Shown: positions 8,556 to 16,437 of the stretch, in pieces
Layout: the number at the start of each line of letters is the position of its first letter
How positions within the stretch are numbered: the first letter of the stretch is position 1
Assembly: GCA_018609945.1 (NCBI GenBank)
Contig: JAHENO010000184.1
Span: 1-41,087 of the forward strand
Source: Haloarculaceae archaeon
Lineage (GTDB): Archaea; Halobacteriota; Halobacteria; Halobacteriales; Haloarculaceae
Reading direction: 5' to 3'
Length of the DNA stretch: 41,087 bases
Program-made: the position numbers and the translations under genes
The notes under the pieces: generated by a model
The model's input: the letters and a program-made list of their open reading frames with translations, nothing else
Databases searched by the model: none
Told to the model about the DNA's origin: nothing

Positions 8556-9389
8556 ATGAAGTACAGCAGAGACGAAACCCTCGAACGGCTCCGGTCGACA
8601 GTGGAGAACGGCGAACCGATCATCGGCGCGGGCGCCGGCACCGGGATGTCGGCGAAGTTCGCAGAGCGCGGGGGTGTCGACCTCCTGATCATCTACAACT
8701 CCGGGCGCTACCGGATGAACGGCCGGGGGTCGCTTGCTGGCCTCCTTCCCTACGGCGACGCCAACGAGATCGTCCTCGATATGGGCCACCAGGTGCTCCC
8801 GGTCGTCGAGGACACGCCCGTCCTCGCGGGGGTCAACGGCACCGATCCCTTCCGCGAGATGGAGGTGTTCATCTCCGAGCTGAAAACTCGCGGGTTCTCC
8901 GGGGTGCAGAACTTCCCGACGGTCGGCATCTTCGATGAGGATTCGACGTTCCGGGCGAACATCGAGGAGACCGGGATGGGCTACGACGAGGAAGTCGACA
9001 TGATCCAGGAGGCCAGCGAGCAGGGGATGCTCACCTGTCCGTACGTCTTCACCGAGGAAGAGGCCCGCGAGATGACCGAGGCCGGTGCCGACGTCGTCGT
9101 CTCGCACATGGGCCTGACAACCTCGGGGGACATCGGTGCCCAGACCGCGCTGGATCTGGAGACGGCCGCCGAACGTGTCCAGGCCCACCACGACGCCGTC
9201 AAGGAGGTCAACGACGACGCGCTGGTCATCTGTCACGGCGGCCCCATTGCCTGGCCCGAGGACGCCCAGTACGTCCTCGACAACACCGAGGGCGTCGTTG
9301 GCTTCTTCGGCGCCTCCAGCCTCGAACGGCTTCCCACCGAGGAAGCGATCGAGAATCAGGCACGCGAATTCAAGGCCATGGACCTATGA
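8556..9389 (+). CDS. Phosphoenolpyruvate-hydrolase-family TIM-barrel protein
   Basis: This 277-residue protein belongs to the barrel family annotated as PEP hydrolase/TIM-barrel signal-transduction domain. The same domain occurs next to or fused with Tm-1-like proteins. Recognisable blocks are IIGAGAGTGMSAKFAERGG (residues 22-40), the DLLIIYNSGRYRMNGRGSLAGLLPYGDAN region, GFSGVQNFPTVG, and VCHGGPIA-like ICHGG near residue 228. The ATG at 8556 lies close behind the TATA box; a TTG two codons upstream is a less likely start. The gene overlaps the cupin gene by four bases (ATGA), so the two are translationally coupled, and the Tm-1-like gene follows. Members of the family have been linked to PEP-type chemistry, but no reaction can be assigned here. 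Confidence 0.75.
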   Translation: MKYSRDETLERLRSTVENGEPIIGAGAGTGMSAKFAERGGVDLLIIYNSGRYRMNGRGSLAGLLPYGDANEIVLDMGHQVLPVVEDTPVLAGVNGTDPFREMEVFISELKTRGFSGVQNFPTVGIFDEDSTFRANIEETGMGYDEEVDMIQEASEQGMLTCPYVFTEEEAREMTEAGADVVVSHMGLTTSGDIGAQTALDLETAAERVQAHHDAVKEVNDDALVICHGGPIAWPEDAQYVLDNTEGVVGFFGASSLERLPTEEAIENQAREFKAMDL

Positions 9390-9808
9390 GCGAGTACTTC
9401 GTCGAACCCGAAGATGTCGAGACCCAGGTGTTCGACTGGGGCATGCTGAAGTGGCAGAGCACGCCCGAAGTGACCGGTGGCGAGCGGTTCAGTGCCGGCG
9501 TCGTCAGACTCGAACCCGGCAAGGGACACGAACGGCACACCCACCCCGACAGCGACGAAATCCTCTACGTGATCAGCGGCGAGGGCAAGCAGGAGGTCGC
9601 CGACGAGACTCGCGAGATCGAGGCCGGCGACATGGTCTTCGTCCCCGAGGGCGTCGAACACGGCACCTGGAACACCGGCTGGGAGACGCTGGTCCTCCTG
9701 GCCGTCTACGCCCCGCCCGGACCCGAGGAAGTGCTCGCCGACCTGCCCGGATGTGAAATCGTCCCGCCCGGCGAACTCCCCACGGACGAGGCGACCGGAG
9801 GTGACTGA
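9386..9808 (+). CDS. Small cupin-domain protein
   Basis: This 140-residue single-domain beta-barrel protein has both conserved cupin motifs. Motif 1 is GHERHTHPDSDEILYVISGEG (about residues 50-70), with metal-binding His, His and Glu. Motif 2 is GDMVFVPEGVEHGTWN (about 83-98), with the final metal-binding His. It overlaps the preceding barrel-protein gene by four bases and lies three bases before the Tm-1-like gene, so all three are almost certainly made together. It could be a metal-dependent isomerase, decarboxylase or dioxygenase acting on the same intermediate as its partners. Nothing in the sequence chooses between these. Confidence 0.75.
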   Translation: MSEYFVEPEDVETQVFDWGMLKWQSTPEVTGGERFSAGVVRLEPGKGHERHTHPDSDEILYVISGEGKQEVADETREIEAGDMVFVPEGVEHGTWNTGWETLVLLAVYAPPGPEEVLADLPGCEIVPPGELPTDEATGGD

Positions 9809-9811
9809 CTG

Positions 9812-11038
9812 ATGGCAGTCGTCATCGTGGGCACGCTGGATACGAAGGCCGAGGAGATCGGCTTCGCCCGGGACGTGATCGAGACCCAGGGCGTGGACGT
9901 CCACCTCGTGGACACGGGCGTCATGGACGACCCGGAGATCGACCCGGACACGCCCGCCAGCGACGTGGCAGAGGCCGGCGGCACGACCCTCGAAGCCCTC
10001 CGTGAGGCGGGCGACCGTGGCGAGGCCATCGAGGCCATGGGTCAGGGCGCCGCCGAGATCGCCACGCACCTCCACGAGGAGGGCGTCCTCGATGGTATCC
10101 TCGGACTGGGTGGCTCGGGCAACACCTCCGTCGCCACGGAGGCCATGCGCGCGCTGCCCGTGGGCGTCCCGAAGCTGATGGTCTCGACGGTCGCCTCCGG
10201 CGACACCGAACCCTACATCGGGACGCGGGATCTGGCGATGATGTACTCGGTCGCAGACATCGAGGGGCTGAACCAGCTTTCCCGGGCGGTCATCGCCAAC
10301 GGCGCGCTGGCGATGGTGGGCATGGTCGCGAACGACCCCGACGTCGAGGTCGAGGACCGCCCCACGATCGCCATCACGATGTTCGGGGTCACCACGCCCT
10401 GCGTCCAGACCGCCCGCGAGTACCTCGAGGAGCGTGGCTACGAGATCATCGTCTTCCACGCGACCGGCACGGGCGGGCGCGCGATGGAGAGCCTCATCGA
10501 GGAGGGCATCGTCGACGGCGTCCTCGACGTCACCACGACCGAATGGGCCGACGAGCACGTCGGCGGCGTGCTGTCTGCTGGTCCCGACCGCCTCGACGCA
10601 GCAGCCGAGGCAGGCATCCCGCAGGTCGTCTCCACCGGCGCACTGGACATGGTCAACTTCGGGCCACGGGACACCGTCCCCGAGGAGTTCGAAGGTCGGC
10701 AGTTCCACATCCACAACCCCCAGGTGACGCTGATGCGGACCACCCCCGAGGAAACCGCCGAGATCGGCGCAATCATCGCCGACAAACTCAACGGGGCGAC
10801 CGGCCCGACCGCGCTGGCCCTGCCCCTGCATGGCGTCTCGATGATCGACGTCGAGGGCGAGGACTTCTACGACCCCGAGGCCGACCGGGCGCTGTTCGAC
10901 GCGCTCCGCGAGGGTATCGACGACGACATCGACCTGCTGGAACTGGAGACGGACATCAACGACGAGGAATTCGCCGAGACGATCGCCGGGAAACTCGACG
11001 CATACATGCGCGAGGCTGGCGTCGGTCCCGAGGACTGA
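9812..11038 (+). CDS. Tm-1-like (UPF0261) protein
   Basis: This 408-residue protein is a member of the UPF0261/Tm-1-like family. It begins with VVIVGTLDTKAEEIGFARDVI (residues 3-23), the family's N-terminal signature. It also contains LGLGGSGNTSVATEAMRALPVGVPK and the later FHATGTGGRAMESLIEEG block that are common to the family. Plant Tm-1 combines this domain with the PEP-hydrolase barrel in one chain, and here the same two domains are neighbouring genes with a cupin between them. It is the last gene of the operon; an AT-rich gap follows. ATP binding has been reported for the plant protein, but the bacterial and archaeal role is not established to my knowledge. Confidence 0.8.
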   Translation: MAVVIVGTLDTKAEEIGFARDVIETQGVDVHLVDTGVMDDPEIDPDTPASDVAEAGGTTLEALREAGDRGEAIEAMGQGAAEIATHLHEEGVLDGILGLGGSGNTSVATEAMRALPVGVPKLMVSTVASGDTEPYIGTRDLAMMYSVADIEGLNQLSRAVIANGALAMVGMVANDPDVEVEDRPTIAITMFGVTTPCVQTAREYLEERGYEIIVFHATGTGGRAMESLIEEGIVDGVLDVTTTEWADEHVGGVLSAGPDRLDAAAEAGIPQVVSTGALDMVNFGPRDTVPEEFEGRQFHIHNPQVTLMRTTPEETAEIGAIIADKLNGATGPTALALPLHGVSMIDVEGEDFYDPEADRALFDALREGIDDDIDLLELETDINDEEFAETIAGKLDAYMREAGVGPED

Positions 11039-11617
11039 CGCGAACCCTTTCTGTCCGGTCGTGGCACTCGTCTCATCCGCAGGACAGATAGCAGGGATAC
11101 GATCATGACGGCCACATCGACGTAATGGGAATCGATTGCTGTCTATAATGACGCGATTATTGTAACTTTTAGAAAATATCTGAGCAGGCATATTATCGAG
11201 ATAGGGTATTTTTCGACGTTCCAGAACGAACAGGTAGTAATAGCCCTGATGATAGTGATGGTTGGACGGTTTTACTGTAACCTGCGATCAAGTATAACGA
11301 ACAGAGAATTCCTCTACGTGATCGTTGATTTCGTCGAATCAATTACGACAAGCGACAACCACTAAAGTACAATTTATGTCGAAATAACATAATTGATATT
11401 ACATAGTAGGTAACCTTTCACGTGCTGTAGTTGTAATTTCATTTACCGTTTCGGGCCGTGGCCACTGATACTGACTGCTGTAGCCATTTCCCAGGTCGAG
11501 CGCCCGATGTCGTGTGGTCGATCCGGCAATGCACGACAACGGTCATTACGAGCAAAAGAAGAGCCCGCCGTAGCCTCGCGTGACTCGGCTCTCTGTTCCC
11601 CGCCAGCCCGGCAGTTG
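11039..11617. other. AT-rich intergenic region between two convergent genes
   Basis: About 580 bp lie between the Tm-1-like gene and the 3' end of the ssnA-like gene. From about 11130 to 11450 the sequence is markedly AT-rich (for example AACATAATTGATATTACATAG). From about 11450 it returns to normal GC. Only short open frames without recognisable features occur. No tRNA, insertion-sequence end or clear terminator was seen. It marks the border between the sugar module and the purine island. Confidence 0.5.
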
Positions 11618-12913
11618 CTACAGGCGCTCCCAGAGGCGCTGGCTGGCCTCGCCGACACGCTGCATCTCTGCCCGGGTTACGCCACTGACGCCCTCGCCGC
11701 GCTCGTACGCCACGTCCCCGCCGACGATGGTTCTCGTGACGTCTCCCCGACTGGCTGCGCTGACCACGTAGTAGGGGGCGCTGCCGGACAGCACGGGATT
11801 CGGCCCGAGGTCGAGGGTGACGAAATCGCCGCGCTTGCCTTCCTCGACGCTTCCCACACTGTCGGCCATGCCCAGGACCTCCGCCGACCCGATGGTCGCC
11901 CACTCTAGCGCGTTCGCCATGTCGAAGCCGCTCGGATTGGACTGCTTGAGTTTGTGGATGCCGACAGCCGAGCGCATCGTCTCGAACATGTCGGGGTCCC
12001 AGCCGTCGTCGCCGATGCCGATGGTCATGTCCTCGTCCTGCATCTTCTCGACGTTCGCGATGCCGACAGCGTTGTTGATGTTGGAGTAGGGGTTGTGCGC
12101 GACTGCGACGTCGTTGTCGGCCAGGATTTCGAGTTCCCGTTCCGTCGAGTGGACGCAGTGGGCCGCGATGACGTCCGCGTCGAGGAAACCCATCTCCTCG
12201 AGGGCCGGGACTGGCCGTTTCCCGTAGTCTTCGATAGCGCGGTGTACGTCCACGAGTCCCTCTTCCAGGTGTATCTGCACCGGGCGGTCGTCTTCGAGGG
12301 CCCGCTCCGTGGTCGCCTCGACCACGGACTCGGTGTTCGTAAAGAGGGTGTGCAGGCAGTAGTGTCCCGCCACGCGCTCGTATTCGTCTTCGCCCCCGCG
12401 GACGAATTCAGTGTTCTCCTCGAGGCCGTCCATCGCCTGCTCCTCGGAGTTGCGGGCGGTCTGCTCGAAGGTGATCATCCCGCGGATCGGCGTGGCGTCG
12501 ACGCCCTCGGCGACGGCCTCCAGGCCACCGGGAAGCGTGTTCGGGCCGGAGTAGTTGTCACAGAAGGTCGTCACGCCGCTTTCGAGCATCTCGACGCAGG
12601 ACCCGAGCGCCGAGAGGCGGGCGTCCGCTTCGGTGAAGGCCTCGTCCACGCGCCACCAGATGTCCACGAGGGCCTCGTAGAAACTCTCCGGGGCGACGTC
12701 CAGCGGCGCCCCGCGGATGGGCAACGCGTACATGTGGGTGTGGCAGTTGACCAGCCCCGGGATGACGACCTCGTCGCGGGCGTCCACGTCGGCGTCTCCC
12801 GCGTAGCCGTCGTCGATGTCGACGACCTCGCCACCGTCGACGACGACGTGACACTCCTGTCTGACCTCGCGCTCGTCGTTCATCGTGACGAGCGTGCCGG
12901 CGTTCAGTATCAC
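11618..12913 (-). CDS. ssnA: SsnA-like aminohydrolase (amidohydrolase superfamily)
   Basis: This 431-residue metal-dependent hydrolase belongs to the ATZ/TRZ/cytosine-deaminase group. Metal and catalytic motifs are NCHTHMY (near residue 59), the HxE pair in QIHLEEG (near 220), AHCVHST (near 255) and the Asp of IGIGDDGWDPDMFETMRSA (near 303-321). The DG-x3-DMFE block and the gene neighbourhood point to SsnA, the selenium-metabolism-linked putative aminohydrolase of the E. coli xdh-ssnA region. The start is a GTG with GGAGG three bases before it; an ATG ten codons in (MNDE) is an alternative. It is divergent from hyuA, with 60 bp between the genes. It probably removes an amino group from a purine-derived compound. 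Guanine deaminase is a possible alternative function. Confidence 0.75.
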   Translation of the reverse strand: MILNAGTLVTMNDEREVRQECHVVVDGGEVVDIDDGYAGDADVDARDEVVIPGLVNCHTHMYALPIRGAPLDVAPESFYEALVDIWWRVDEAFTEADARLSALGSCVEMLESGVTTFCDNYSGPNTLPGGLEAVAEGVDATPIRGMITFEQTARNSEEQAMDGLEENTEFVRGGEDEYERVAGHYCLHTLFTNTESVVEATTERALEDDRPVQIHLEEGLVDVHRAIEDYGKRPVPALEEMGFLDADVIAAHCVHSTERELEILADNDVAVAHNPYSNINNAVGIANVEKMQDEDMTIGIGDDGWDPDMFETMRSAVGIHKLKQSNPSGFDMANALEWATIGSAEVLGMADSVGSVEEGKRGDFVTLDLGPNPVLSGSAPYYVVSAASRGDVTRTIVGGDVAYERGEGVSGVTRAEMQRVGEASQRLWERL

Positions 12914-12973
12914 ACACCTCCAATCTCCGCCAGTCTACAAAACTACTTTGGTCGGTCCGACGCACGGTGAGGT

Positions 12974-14311
12974 ATGGCCGATACACTCGTCACCGGTGCT
13001 GACTTGGTCAGTCCGAGCGGCGTTCGGCGGGCCGACATCGCTATCGATGACGGCGAAATCGCCGCTGTCGGACAGGACCTTCCCCACGAGGCGGGGGACG
13101 TGATCGACGCCGACGGCATGGTGGCACTTCCCGGTATCGTCGACGTCCACAACCACATGCACGACGACGAACTGTTTCCCGACGGCATCGACTTCGCCTC
13201 CCAGACGGCCAGTGCTGTGGCAGGCGGCGTGACGACGGTCGTCGAACTCCCCACGCAGACCCCGGTCACGACGCCCGAGGTGTTTCTCGAGAAGCGCGAG
13301 GCCTGCGAGGAACTCGCACACGTCGATTTCGGACTGGTCTGTGGGAACGTCCAAGACGCAGACATCGACATCGAGGGGATAATCCGGGAGGGCACGCGGG
13401 ATTTCAAGACGTTCACTGCCGACCCCTATCTCGCCGACGACAGGACCATCGTCGAGTTGATGGACCGCGTCGGCCGGGCGGGCGGGAAGGTCCGTGTCCA
13501 CTGCGAAACCCAGGGGATCATGGACCACGCACGTGCCCGGATCGAGTCCGACGACCCCGAGGTTTACATGGACTCGCGCCCTGTCGAAGCGGAACTCGAC
13601 GCCATCACTCGCGTCGGGTACTTTGCCGAGTATGCGGACTGTCCGCTCCACGTCGTCCACGTCTCCAGCGGGAGCGGCGCACGCGAGGGTGCACGCTTCA
13701 GGGCCCGCGGCGAGGTGCCCGTGACGCTGGAATCCTGCCCGCACTACCTCGCCTTCTCTAAAGAAGACGTCGCCGAGAAGGGACCCTTTCTCAAGGTCAA
13801 CCCCAGTCTGAAATCGCCCGAGGAGGTCCAGCGACTCTGGGACGCCGTCCGGGACGGCACCATCGACCTCATCGCCAGCGAGCACTTCCCGACCTACCGG
13901 GAGAACAGGGAGCGCGGGTGGGAAAACATCTGGGAACCGTACGCGGGACTCCCCTCGATCGAGACGATGCTGGAGTTCCTCGTCAGCGAGGGTGTCCACG
14001 AGGGCCGACTCTCCTGGCCGCGCCTGTGCGAACTGGTGTGTGCCCGTCCCGCCGCGGAGGCGGGCGTTTTCCCGCGAAAGGGACTCGTCCGCGAGGGGAC
14101 CGACGCAGATATCGTGCTCCTTCGCGAGGAATCCTGGACCGTCTCCGCCGACGACCTGGCGTACAACGGTGGCTGGACGCCCTACGAGGGTCGGAAGTGG
14201 ACCGCACGGGTCGATACCGTCATCGCTGGCGGTGCAATTGCCGCCCGTGACCACGAGGTGCATTCGGAACCCGGCGACGGCGAGTTCCTCCACCGGGGTC
14301 CGCGAGGGTGA
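12974..14311 (+). CDS. hyuA: HyuA/allantoinase-like cyclic amidohydrolase
   Basis: This 445-residue enzyme resembles dihydropyrimidinases, hydantoinases and allantoinases, which open cyclic diamide rings. The HxH metal motif is in DVHNHMH (about residues 57-63). The lysine expected to be carboxylated is in DFKTFTADP (near 145). Other metal ligands are in VRVHCE (near 177) and HVVHVSSGSG (near 224). Where the family normally has Ser-Asp-His, this protein reads ASEHFP near residue 303, with Glu in place of the metal-binding/catalytic Asp. It faces away from ssnA, and the PLP enzyme gene follows on the same strand. By analogy with the E. coli region (hyuA next to ygeX, ygeY and ygeW) it could open a urate-derived ring. 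The Glu substitution may mean altered substrate or activity. Confidence 0.75.
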   Translation: MADTLVTGADLVSPSGVRRADIAIDDGEIAAVGQDLPHEAGDVIDADGMVALPGIVDVHNHMHDDELFPDGIDFASQTASAVAGGVTTVVELPTQTPVTTPEVFLEKREACEELAHVDFGLVCGNVQDADIDIEGIIREGTRDFKTFTADPYLADDRTIVELMDRVGRAGGKVRVHCETQGIMDHARARIESDDPEVYMDSRPVEAELDAITRVGYFAEYADCPLHVVHVSSGSGAREGARFRARGEVPVTLESCPHYLAFSKEDVAEKGPFLKVNPSLKSPEEVQRLWDAVRDGTIDLIASEHFPTYRENRERGWENIWEPYAGLPSIETMLEFLVSEGVHEGRLSWPRLCELVCARPAAEAGVFPRKGLVREGTDADIVLLREESWTVSADDLAYNGGWTPYEGRKWTARVDTVIAGGAIAARDHEVHSEPGDGEFLHRGPRG

Positions 14312-14340
14312 CGGCATCCGAGAACTGCGACGTCGCGTCC

Positions 14341-14349
14341 TTTTTATAG
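14341..14349 (+). promoter_or_regulatory. TATA box of the PLP-enzyme gene
   Basis: TTTTTATAG lies 22-30 nt before the ATG at 14371, which indicates a separate promoter after hyuA and a leaderless start. Confidence 0.5.
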
Positions 14350-14370
14350 CCACACGGAATTGTACACGAT

Positions 14371-15630
14371 ATGGCGATGGAGCACGTCACCACCCTGGAG
14401 TGTACCCTGTGTGGCGCGGAGTACGACCCCGGGCAGATCATCTACACGTGTGACAACCACGAGGGGACACGAGGCGTACTGGAAGTAAAGTACGACTACG
14501 AAGTCGTCCACGAGAACTTCGACGCGGACCTCGACGGGACGATTCCGTCCCAGTGGAAGTACGAGGCGTTTCTCCCGGTGGACGACGAGGCGGACCCGGT
14601 CACCCTCAACGAGGGCGGATCCGACCTCTTCGAGGCACCGACGCTCAGCGAGGAACTGGGCGTGGAGACGCTGGTCAAAGACGACGGCCGCAACCCCACC
14701 GGCTGTTTCAAGGACCGCGCTTCCTCCGTGGCCGTCACCAAGGCCCGCCACGCCGGCCGCGATATCATCACCTGTGCCTCGACCGGCAACGCCGCCGCGT
14801 CGCTGTGCGGGTACGCCGCGCGCGGCGGACTGGACTGTCGCATCTTCGTTCCGGGGTCGGCGCCGGAGGGCAAGCTCGCACAGCCGCTCGTCTACGGTGC
14901 GGACGTCCTCGCCGTCGAGGGGACCTACGACGAGGCCTACGACCTGAGCGTCGAGGTCACCGAACAGTACGGCTGGTACAACCGCAACGCCGCGATCAAC
15001 CCCTTCCAGGTCGAGGGCAAGCGAACCGCCGGCCTCGAACTCGCGGAGCAGTCCCTGGTCCGGGGCGACATCCCCGACTGGGTGGTCTTCTCGATGGGCG
15101 ACGGCTGTACGATCGCGGGTGCCTGGAAGGGACTCCGGGAGTTCCACGAACTCGGCTTTGTCGACGAGGCCCCGCGGATGCTCGGCGTACAGGCCGAGGG
15201 TGCGACCGCCATCCACGATACCTTCCACGGCTCCGACGACGTCTCGGACGTCGCCGAGACGATGGCTGACTCCATCGCCGTCGGCGTCCCCCGCAATGTC
15301 GTGAAAGCCTGCCGTGCGCTCGAAGAGAGCGGCGGGACCTCGGTGCTGGTCTCGGACGAGGACATCATGGCAGCCGAGGTCCTGCTCGGCAGCACCGAAG
15401 GAATCTACGCAGAGCCCGCAGCCGCGGCGCCAGTCGCGGGCGTCCAGGAAGCGCGGGACCGGGGCATCATCGATAGCGGCGATACCGTGGTCGTGGCCTC
15501 GACCGGATTCGGGCTGAAGGACACCGAGGGTGCAAAACAGGCGACCGGTGGCGTCGAACGGATCGATCCGGACATAGCGGAGGTCGAACGGCTGTACGGG
15601 ACCGCAGAGCGGGCCGCTGCAGACGACTGA
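14371..15630 (+). CDS. Threonine-synthase-like PLP-dependent lyase (possible YgeX counterpart)
   Basis: This 419-residue fold-type II PLP enzyme starts with a small Cys-rich segment (CTLCG at residues 11-15 and a Cys-Asp-Asn-His near 31-34), as in archaeal threonine synthases. The PLP lysine lies in NPTGCFKDRA (near residue 112), the substrate/PLP loop is ASTGNAAAS (near 137), and ASTGFGLKD near the C-terminus binds cofactor phosphate. By sequence it is closest to threonine synthase or threonine/serine dehydratase. Its neighbours hyuA, ygeW, yqeA and ygeY suggest that it takes the place of YgeX, the E. coli 2,3-diaminopropionate ammonia-lyase, also a fold-type II PLP enzyme. That role is an inference; an ordinary threonine synthase remains possible. 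RidA, which removes the enamines such lyases release, is encoded in the same island. Confidence 0.7.
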   Translation: MAMEHVTTLECTLCGAEYDPGQIIYTCDNHEGTRGVLEVKYDYEVVHENFDADLDGTIPSQWKYEAFLPVDDEADPVTLNEGGSDLFEAPTLSEELGVETLVKDDGRNPTGCFKDRASSVAVTKARHAGRDIITCASTGNAAASLCGYAARGGLDCRIFVPGSAPEGKLAQPLVYGADVLAVEGTYDEAYDLSVEVTEQYGWYNRNAAINPFQVEGKRTAGLELAEQSLVRGDIPDWVVFSMGDGCTIAGAWKGLREFHELGFVDEAPRMLGVQAEGATAIHDTFHGSDDVSDVAETMADSIAVGVPRNVVKACRALEESGGTSVLVSDEDIMAAEVLLGSTEGIYAEPAAAAPVAGVQEARDRGIIDSGDTVVVASTGFGLKDTEGAKQATGGVERIDPDIAEVERLYGTAERAAADD

Positions 15631-15646
15631 CCGGGACCGCCAGCTG

Positions 15647-16114
15647 TTACGAACTGAGAAAGTCGTTCAGTATTGCGAATTCGGCCGGCGAGAGGATAAC
15701 CTCGGTCGTCACACCATCCACACCGTCGAAGGTATCGTCCAGTGTGAGGACGGTATTCACCTCGTCGCCGAGGGCGACATCGGCATAGTAGCCGTCCCAG
15801 GCGTCGATGTCCAACTCCGCACTCCGCGCGAGTGCATCCCTGACGTCGGTCTCCGACATGCGTTCGCGCCAGTCTACCCGCTTCGAGTCCATGAAATTCA
15901 GCATCATGTCCGCGGCCGTCGCGTTATCGAACCCGTAGTAGCCGGTCAGGACCGCGTGTGAACCGAGGACGACGGGATACGGAACGACGGCGTCGATATC
16001 ACCGCGTATTGCCTCCCGGAGACAGGACAGCGCCCGGTCGCTGACCGGGGTGTCGGCGTGTGCGAGTGCGACGACGCCGACGTCTATCAGATACGGTCCA
16101 TCCGGCTTACTCAT
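15647..16114 (-). CDS. PIN-domain protein (VapC-like toxin candidate)
   Basis: This 155-residue protein has a PIN-type layout. A first acidic residue sits at the end of a beta strand (YLIDVGVVALAHAD, residues 7-20). Further acidic residues occur mid-protein (the AELDIDAWDGYYADVAL region) and in TLDDTFDGVDGV near the end. It overlaps the upstream AbrB-type gene, which is the classic VapBC arrangement, so it is probably the nuclease toxin of that pair. The start at 16114 is chosen because the PIN fold begins there and it overlaps the antitoxin stop. It lies between purine-island genes on the opposite strand and probably has no role in the pathway. Confidence 0.7.
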   Translation of the reverse strand: MSKPDGPYLIDVGVVALAHADTPVSDRALSCLREAIRGDIDAVVPYPVVLGSHAVLTGYYGFDNATAADMMLNFMDSKRVDWRERMSETDVRDALARSAELDIDAWDGYYADVALGDEVNTVLTLDDTFDGVDGVTTEVILSPAEFAILNDFLSS

Positions 16115-16394
16115 GCTGATACTCTCCGCCCTTGACACCGTCGCGGATGCGCTGGGCGTGTTCCCGTGCAATCGGGTGGAGGTCGTCCTCCGGGGCTACC
16201 TGGTCGGGGTTCCTGGACGCCGAGTCGATGAGTTGCTCCATCCCCTCGATGATCGCCTCGGGGTCGTCCTCTGGCTCGACGACCGCTCTCCCGTCTTCGG
16301 CACGCACCTCGACCTCCGTTCCCGGGGTGACGCCGAGGCGCTCGCGCACCTCCTTCGGGAGAACGATCCGTCCCTTGTCGTCTACTGTCGGCAT
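16107..16394 (-). CDS. AbrB/SpoVT-type antitoxin-like DNA-binding protein
   Basis: This 95-residue protein starts with a swapped-hairpin AbrB domain: VDDKGRIVLPKEVRERLGV (residues 4-22), followed by the PGTEVEVRAEDG strand. The C-terminal half is acidic and probably holds the partner. The gene directly precedes and overlaps the PIN-domain gene, so it is the likely VapB-type antitoxin and autoregulator of the pair. Confidence 0.8.
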   Translation of the reverse strand: MPTVDDKGRIVLPKEVRERLGVTPGTEVEVRAEDGRAVVEPEDDPEAIIEGMEQLIDSASRNPDQVAPEDDLHPIAREHAQRIRDGVKGGEYQHE

Positions 16395-16437
16395 GCTCCC
16401 ACAATAGGTGGGAAACGACGTAAACCTTCGGGCGTCG

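Noticed and set aside
9356-11191. A 611-codon open frame on the minus strand opposite the cupin and Tm-1-like genes
   Set aside because: It is a mirror of GC-rich coding sequence; its translation has repetitive Val/Asp/Gly/His content without motifs, and it crosses several real genes.
11439-11903. A minus-strand open frame overlapping the end of the ssnA-like gene
   Set aside because: It is in a different frame from the ssnA-like gene, rich in Arg/Gly/Ser without motifs, and it overlaps the conserved end of the real protein.
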